Shown here: piece by piece, positions 40,813-49,800 of the stretch | Layout of the letters: each line of letters opens with the position of its first letter | Numbering within the stretch: position 1 is the first letter of the stretch | DNA from: Tubiluchus corallicola | Taxonomy: Eukaryota; Priapulida; Priapulimorpha; Priapulimorphida; Tubiluchidae | Assembly (NCBI GenBank): GCA_030141605.1 | Contig: JAQGDQ010000236.1 | Location: 216,001 to 280,000 of the forward strand | Direction: 5' to 3' | DNA: 64,000 bases | Position numbers and translations under genes: made by a program | The notes under the pieces: model-generated | What the model was told of the DNA's origin: nothing | What the model saw: only the letters and a program-made list of their open reading frames with translations | Databases searched by the model: none

Positions 40813-43800
40813 TTATTTCACTCCAGCAATACATATACAATACAACAACATACAATATTATTGAAACAAAAAGAAACAGTATAGGTAAAAAAAAACATTG
40901 ATGGAGTCAAATTAACCAAGTAAAAGAGTTGCTGTATGACACCTTGAAAGCTTGACTTGTTAAGGTGGCACAAATGAGTGAATGAAAGAATGGTTAGGGC
41001 TAGTAGACATGATGGAATGGGAAAAATAGTAAGATTAGGGATAGGAAGAAGGAAAAGAGGATAAGAAATGACCACAGTGTGTGTTTAATTTACATAGAGG
41101 TATATTAAAATAGCATTATAATTGATTGGGGGCCATATATTGCGACTGCATGAGACATGGAACCACTAAAATTGTATTATAAGTATGAATCCAAAATGGT
41201 CCTTTTCAAGTGAACATAAAAATGAACATTTGTTAACACCTCCGAAGCCTGCAAAAACTAGAGTGAGAGACACAGAGAGTGCAGTAACAACACAAACAAC
41301 GATGAGACTAAGCAGTTTTCATTGCTATTAAGAAGATAAATACCATGAATAATTTCAATAAACAAAAACTTATGATAAGGAGATAATAAAATAGCAATTT
41401 TTGCTAACAACCATCTTTATAAAACAAGAAAGTATTCGTCGCATACAATGGTAAAATATAGCAACTACACAAAATTAAAAACCAGGCAAAAAAAATTTAT
41501 ATCTACTATTAAGCATTCTATCAGCGAAGCATCATCAAAACTCACCTTCTTTGAGAGTGTTTTAGATGATGGTCGATCACGCTGAGGTGGTGAGTAAATT
41601 GCAGGATTGTTTACACTTAGTTCAGGACTCTTTGGTGGAGTTGCCACAAGAAATGCTTGATTCTAAATTCCAAGAGAATTTATTTTCATGCAAATCTAAT
41701 AAAATAAGTGTTAAAAGCGCCTTTTGAAGCTATTAGTAAATACTGCTGATCAGTTTGCAGCAAGTGACATAACAATATGCATTCAAGAAAATAAGAGCTG
41801 CTTATGAAATTATGATAATATACACTAAGAAAAGCAAATTAGCGGTACGCTATACATTACACACAAACAAGAAAACAAATTATTTACAAGATTTGGCTAT
41901 TGCAATTGTAATGACTCATAACTAAACTTTTAAGAAAAAAACTGCAATGAGCAAAGATCAGTGAAACATAATGAACATTGATCAGTGACTTTTAGATCAC
42001 TAAAATTGCTTACTTATAGGTATAAACCAAATGTTACGAACAATTTTATAAAAAATCAGAGCCAAAGTTTAAATCTATATACACGACTAAGAACTTAGTT
42101 ATCTATTTAAAATGTACAAACTCTTTTACCTCTAGGCTGCAAGCAATGACAATTTACGTATCATCAGTTTTAGACAAAATTCTTTTTAAGATCTCACCTG
42201 TTCCACTTTTGATAAAATTGCAACAAGCCCAACGCATGGCGAAAGCTCCTCTGGTAAAACTGGTAGTTTTTCTTTAACACGTTCAGGTGGCGACATCTGG
42301 GTAAGAAAACACAAAGTTAAATAAAAGTTGAACTGATGAATGATGTAATGGCAGTGTAAATAATCTTTTGATTTCCGGCACTAAGAAGATACAACAATTG
42401 AAACTCTACATGTTTTGTTATGCAAAAATAGTATGAAGTAGTAAATTACGTCAAGCAATTTAAAAAAACAACAACAACTGCAGAATAAATATCATTTCAC
42501 TGCTTTAACTCAAAAATTCATCGGTCATGGAAACAGTATCAGTCACAAAGAGAGAAAGTAACAGTACATCATTGTCATTAGATACAAACTAATGAAATAT
42601 GGGAGTGTCATTAAACAAGGGCTTACTGTATACTTGAATTAATCCTCACCCTTTAATTAGTGAAATGCAAATAAATCACAACCATTTTTATTATCCTTCA
42701 TGACCAGGGCAGATTATGACTTTGTGGGTCCCAAAGGCTAATAAAATTATGGTTCCCCTCAGAGGGCGCCACCCTCTAACTCGCCCGTATCTCTCTTAAA
42801 TATTTTTACTCATGTTATATTTTAGTAACATTTACACAACTCTAAGTAACCTTATAGCAAATTCTTTAAATAAACATTCTTTAAGAAATACCATTATTTT
42901 ACTATTTATTGCAAACCAAATTAGCACATATTTCAATATAATCATAGAGTGAAAAAATAGAATTTTACCAAATGTTACCAAAGTTTGAGGGCCCCTATGC
43001 TGTAGCCTATAGGATGATCTGGCACTGCTCATGGAATTTTGCTATGAATTTAGAAAATCCACTATTAGCATTTCCCTTACTTAAAAGCTAGGACAGATAT
43101 GGTCAGTTCTTATTTACACAATGGCTAACTGCACGTCAAAAAACTTGTTCATTAGAAATAGTCTATTGAAATGCTGAATGTTGTTGAACAGGGGAGATCT
43201 ATCAAATTTCACATTTTTACTAAAATAATTTGTGAAAAAATGAACACAAAACAAAAAATACCATATTTGCTAATAATCTTCACTTATACCTTGTGTTTCT
43301 TTCAGTTGTAAGTGAAAAAATTTCTGTACTAGACCAAATAAATAGATCGTTAGATTTTCACAGGAACAGACGATATTTCTGGTGATATTTTATAATTATG
43401 CATCAAGATAATCAAGGTAAACAAATGCACGACGTAGCATAAATGATTCAAATTTTCGTTTACACCTAGGTGTTTACAGGAGCAATGCAAAGATAAACGA
43501 AGATTAACTATCAAACTATAGCTGTTTTACACAATATTAGGTATAATAGCAAAACAGTATTTACCTGAAATAACCCTTCGGTTATGAGAGGCTGAGTAGA
43601 TGATTCGGAAGAAGAATCAGAAAACAGGGTACTCAGTGAAATCTCTACACTGCCAAGGCTTCGATCACCAGAACACAAGTGTACCTAGCCGAATAAAATT
43701 GTTTCAAAATGCACTAAGAGACAGTAGAGAATAATTCAGAAAATAAGGCAGAAAGACAAGCGATGAGACAGAATTTAAGCTTGGTCATCAGCAGATCCAC

Positions 43801-46800
43801 AAGCTGGCTTTTCAGCCGTCCTGTTCTAAGACCAGCAAGTCGCTCAGAGAGAGGCTTCTTAAACCTCCAATAGAAAATTGTGTTTAGTTGTGACATCATC
43901 ACTGTCCGTGCTTGTTGTCCATTAACTATGCTTTCAAGCTAATATTAAATTACATACATTTGGTATCATTATAGCTGATAAAATGTATATTTTTTACCAT
44001 ACTACGCTTTTAAGCTAATATTAAATTACATACATTTGGTATCATTATAGTTGATAAAATATATATTTTTTACTATACATCAGAATAGGATAGAGTCTGA
44101 AAAACTGTCCTGTTTTCCTTTAATTGATTTTTGTAGAACTTTCCAAACAGTAATAAGCCTTTTCACAGTTCCAGCGATTGATGATGATCGTGAAAAGGTC
44201 AAAGGTTAAGTGTACCAGACAACACATTTGTGTATGCTTGACAATGCCTCGCAGCCCATGCTGTTGTAATAGTAACAGTTTTGAGAGCTAGCTAGAAGAC
44301 CTAGTTCATATTTTCTTGTTCCTAAGCAAGATCCTGTTAGTAAATCACTCTACTTGCAAACTAATAAAAAATTAAGTCCCCGTAAAACAACTGACATTAT
44401 TGAACTAATGCAGGAGAGAGCTTTGCTTTTGCCACGCATCACATGATGGTTCTAGTTAAGACACGTTGCTGTGGAACACTTAACATTTGACCTATAGAAA
44501 CTGCATGTGCGCACAACAAAACTATGAAAAGGCTTATTGTGGCAACATGCAAAAACTTAGGAGCTGTAAGCCTAGCCCATTAACTGATGGTCGGCATTAT
44601 ATCCGTCAAAACCATATGTCACATGAATCTTACTTGAACAGGTTGTTGATTGCGAAAAAATTCTTTCAGAGTCTCCAAGTTGCTTCGAATTCTAACCGAA
44701 CTACGCTCTGCAGCAAAATTGGGGCTGACCAGGTCAGAGAATGATTCAGTCTTAACGTCATTGCCCAGAAGTGTGTAGAAAAAATACAAGTTATTCGGCT
44801 CTGGTAACTGAAACGCCGATGGCACAAGCTGGAATGAAAATGACGCGAGATAACCGACTGCAGTAAAATTAAGTCCAGCCATACTGGATGGAAACTTTTG
44901 ATCACTTGGAATTCTTACAGTGCATTCAGACTAAAGAGTTTTCTCTCAAGAGTTCTCTCTGAGAGTTTCCGCAGTGAATAGAGCTTGTCTGAGAGACACT
45001 CGCGAAACTCTCAGCAACACTCGGAGAATTTGCAATAACTTATCGAGAAAAATGAACTACGGCCAAATCACGTTGAAAACACCGGTTGTCGTCTGATCAC
45101 TGAAGTTAAGCAATGTAGAGCCTGGTTAGTACTTGGATGGGTGACCGCCTAGGAATACCAGGTGCTGTAGGCTTGCGGGATGCCCACACTGTATCTCGAC
45201 ACTAGGCGGAAGAGCTGCACAAGGCAGCCAACGGCTAGAGGGCGGAGGAGGTCAAGTGATCCAACGGCCATGTGTAGAGGAGTAAACCTTCCAAATCAGG
45301 AGTGGAGCCCCGAAGGCGGACCAGTGCAGCATGCTCACTGACTCTGGCAGCTCCTGCAGCCAACCTGGTGCCAAACGTATCGCTCCGCTTTCCTTTGGAC
45401 TACACCAGCGAGGAAGAGAGCGGGTTCCTGTTGTCTGGGCAACTCAGGATCTCCATACACCTTACCCAGGCGTGCGCCCCGGAGACGTTCAAAGATCGAT
45501 CAATGACTCTCTTGGCACACACTCCATTGTCTTCCGAGACAGAAGGATGCCAACCATCGAGAAAACTTGCACTGTTCACACTTGTGAGGATGCTCTCAGA
45601 GAAAATCTCTAGTCTGAACACACTGCTAGCATGACAACTGTTGTAAAATGTAAATATACAGTTTCAATTTCACCAACAAAGAAAAGAAGTCATAAAGAAC
45701 AATTTGTCAAGTTACAGCACCATAATGTACACAATGTTACATACTTCATAACTCAGCTGACACAAAGGCAAATTACCTATGAATGAAAAAGGCCCCTCGA
45801 CTGCTTGCAACAATAATAATGCAGAGTTAAGGAAAAAGTTCAGCAGCCATATAAATGATTAAAACCAATATTTTAATACACTTAAGTAAAACTTTATGAT
45901 CCAGGGATAGATTTTGTTTGTAAATATTGTAAATAAAAGGTTAATTTAACTTTACAAAATCCATTAACTAAAGTTCTCATAAAGGAATTAGCACTAGGTT
46001 GAATCAACGGTTCTACAAAGGCAGTAACTAGCACTGAAAACCTCTTCACAAAGCTCAATATCTTACCTGAGTTAAATTTGCAGCAAATGCAATAGTGAAA
46101 GACAAGACAAACATGTCCTTACAGAGATATGGTGGTCCAACCTGATAGTAATTCTGCTCATCATGAAGACGCGGTGTTAAGTCTTCAGGTCTGTGCAGAA
46201 CTGAACGAAGCGGTGGTACTTTATCTGTGTGAAATATTATAAGTAATTAGCTATATATATAAATATGTACGAGCACCTCTAAAAGATGTATGTTTACTAT
46301 ACTCAACAAGTTTCTAGGTTTGCATGCTTTTTGTGGCACAGCAGATTAGAAGTTTATTTTCATTTACAGATATTATGTTGAACAAACTTGCCAGAGGTGC
46401 TTGTGAAAATGATTATAACGATTGTGCTTTACTTCAATTCAATTACGCAGCTTAAGAGGAACAGAATTAATACATATACTACCAAAGGCCCCGCAAAAGA
46501 TTTTGCGTAAAAAACCACGTATAATAAATAATACGCGAAGATCCATATTTGGAGGTTTTTAGATGGCCATTTTTGGAGGTTTTTCGCCCCCCCCTTCCTT
46601 CCGGTGGGCCCAATTCGAAAAATAAACCATCAATGGCACGACACTAGATCGAGACCTTTCGTTTGATATATAGATCGCCGCAAATGGTGCCCTCGTCCGG
46701 GCTGTAGCCTCGAATCTTATATATAAATAAATATATTAAGATACCAAGAATATTAATATAATATATGAAACAGTATTTAGCCACTTCTTGATTATGTAAG

Positions 46801-49800
46801 ATTTGTGAAATAATATTGTTTGTCTGTCTTGTCGAAACAGATAATTTAACCGCATTTCTGTACTTTCTTCACTGTATAACTTTTACTACCTCTCCAAGAA
46901 GCCTTTCTTATAATAAAAAGACTTTGAAGTTCACACCTGAAAGAAACACCCGTTAAATTTTGCTGATAACAAGTTACTGGCACAGTTTTATGCAGTTAAG
47001 TTGTAGCAGATTTAGCTTTCTTTTTGTTAATCTTACTTATCGTGCACGAGGCGCCATCTGTGACGGAAATGTAAAGCTTTTGGTTTTGGCCAGCTTTTCT
47101 GTTTGTTACCTGCTAGTCTCCTGTCTGTGATTACACACCTGTGCTCCGAACAGTCAGGTTAATCCACTTTATGGGAGGTGTTGGACATTTATGTTATATT
47201 GGACATACTGATTATGTTAATAAAGCATTCTGTGGTATTAACCTCTGTTTACAGTTTTTTCTGTGACTACATAAGTAGTGAAACAAGATTCTGCCTGTGG
47301 CACAATGGAAAAAACAGCTAGGGTTTTGTTGTGTTCCAAAAATTATCGGTTAATATGCTGCAAGTTTTGCCATTGCCTATGGCTGATCTTGAAAATAAGT
47401 GGGCAAAAAAATACTACCCACTCTAAAAAATATTACAATGACATTTTCCAAGTTCTCCTAAGACAAACAGTATCATATAAAAACAAAAGTAGCTCATTCT
47501 TAGAGTACCACAGGGCCTCAATTGGACAAAAATTAAAAAAATCCCAGAAAAAATGATTACTTGCCATTATTTAACAGTGGGTGCCAAAGTGGAGTATCGT
47601 CATTAAAACCGTGAAATGCAGATTGTTCAAACTAATCAATATTTAGCCAATTACACTAAATAATCAATATTTAGCCAATTACACTAGATAATCAATGTAA
47701 TCAATATTTCAAAATTTCGGATACAGTTGGACATTTAGTAGGTGAAATACAGTCTAGCCTCGTTATCTCGCCCCTCGTTATGCCGCCAAACTCGTCTCTC
47801 GCCATAGAAAGTACAAGGACGGATTTCTTGCTTTGATATTTACCTCGTTAAGTCGCCACCCTCGCTTCTCGCCCTCGCCACGTCATGCTAGGATGAGTGC
47901 TTATGTAAACTATATTCGTTATGTCGCCAAACAGACAAACTCAGAGGTGAATAGATCAATACATATACCGCGTGTCGATCAATATAACAGCGGTATGTAG
48001 ACAATGCTGCTGTACTCGATAGACAGACATAATTAATCTAGTGTCTCACCAGGATTACATTAGGAGTGCTGTGGTTGGTTGTGTTGACTGCTTGCGTGTA
48101 TCATCAATGAAACAGTCGTCTCTTCTGAATTATTTCAGTCGTCAGTAACTCATTTGTGAACATTTCTAAATCTTTTGCTAAGTTTATTGCATTTAAGTGT
48201 ATACTCGAAAAAGGTTTTTTAAATAAAAAAGTAACATTCTAAGATTATTTTTATGACATTTTTTCATTTCTGATTTAATGCTGATTGGTATCATAATGCG
48301 AAATATATTTTATATATGTTAATCAACTATTATGTATATACATATAGACTAACTTCGTTATATTCCCGTTATCTCGCCATACTCGCCTCTCGCCAAAAAT
48401 TTGCCCTAGACGGACAGTGGCGAGATAGCGAGACTAGACTGTAGATGCTTTCTAGTAGCTAGAAACTATACACTTAATTTACATTCTCAGTTTTAATGCA
48501 ATTAGAAAATTTTGTCTTAAATACTGATAGCAGAAATGACAATGAATGATTTTTTTCTGTTGGAAGTAAATCTCACCACGTATTGGCTTTATCATGGTAT
48601 CAAGTGGTTTAGCATCACCAGCAGACTGCACTGTTCTTATAGGCTCTTCTATATTAACTACATCATCACCCAACACATCGTCCTCTGTTGACAAATTCAT
48701 AAGCAGAGATGGTTTTGACTTCTTGTACTTACTGTTCAACAACGGGATCCATTTCGCAAGCTATAAAGGACAAATACAATTACATGAAAAAAAAACCAGT
48801 TCAATTGTACAACACAATTGCATATAATTATCATTTCAATCAGAAGTAAAGGTATATACTTTTTTCAAACACAGAAAACAGTATTAAGCTGAATGTTCAC
48901 ATAACAAGGCTTCAACTGAAATAACTACACAAAAATTTTGCAGACTGTTTGAGAGCACCTAGAGTGCCACTGACACATTTGTTACTAAAATTGGCTTTAC
49001 TCCATCAACTACTAACAAAAATGATGAGCAAAATTTCCAATGACTTTTTCCAGGCAACTAACATTTTAGTTGTGCCATGCACGTATCACGCACAATCAAA
49101 CATGAATGATTTTTATATTCTAAACTAACATTCTAATAATACAAAAAGGTTTTTAAAAGTGATTCATATTTTCCAAGACTTTTATTGAAGAGAAAATGCT
49201 GGAATATTGAAAGTTAGTACTAGTAATGTCACAATGCTATAAAAGCTCCCAAATTACAACAAAATTGTTCCAAATGCTTTGAGTTCACTTGCAAAGACCT
49301 GCCAATTCACAAAGCACCAGTTAGAGTTGGCAAATACTACCGTAGATGATTTCAACATGCTTGAGTTGGGATTCCTTTCTACAAGAAATTTCATTAAAAG
49401 AGTTGCCTGCAAGGGCTTGTCTGCAAGCAACCAGATCTGAATTCTTCAAGATCAATGTAGCAACATTTTGCTTAACAGTTAACATTATTACAATGGACAG
49501 TATATTTGTCAAGATCAACGTAGAAAACATTTTGCTTAACAGTTAACATTATTACAATAGACAGCATATTTGTCAAGATCAACATAGCAACATTTTGCTT
49601 AACAGTTAACATTATTACAATAGACAGCATATTTGTCAAGATCAACATAGCAACATTTTGCTTAACAGTTATCATTATTACAATGGACAGCATATTCTTC
49701 AAGATCAACATAGCAACATTTTGCTTAACAGTTAACATTATTACAATGGTACAACTTGACTCGCAGCAAAAAGAAGAGCTATATGGCTCTATAAAATAGA

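Larger units (their letters stand above)
44919..45625. mobile_element. CAGTG-ended MITE interrupted by a 5S-headed element
   Basis: Left end CAGTGCATTCAGACTAAAGA; right end, read inverted, CAGTGTGTTCAGACTAGAGA. Inside each end is a CTCTCAGAGA-type inner inverted repeat. The 5S-derived element at 45055-45553 lies between them. CAGTG/CACTG termini recall hAT or CACTA MITEs. I see no clear target duplication, so the class is open. Confidence 0.6.

Noticed and set aside
43714-43902. Minus-strand frame near a CEP120 exon ([20 protein letters not shown])
   Set aside because: It has an acceptor-like start but no donor in frame. The neighbouring exons (44828-44634 and 43684-43565) already join in phase and match CEP120 without it.
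45055-45173. Functional 5S rRNA gene
   Set aside because: No T-run terminator, single copy, joined to a repeat body that is also found elsewhere with a broken 5S head.
47040-47280. Possible LTR-like segment with AATAAAGCATTCTG
   Set aside because: No paired LTR, no target duplication and no primer-binding site that I could recognise.
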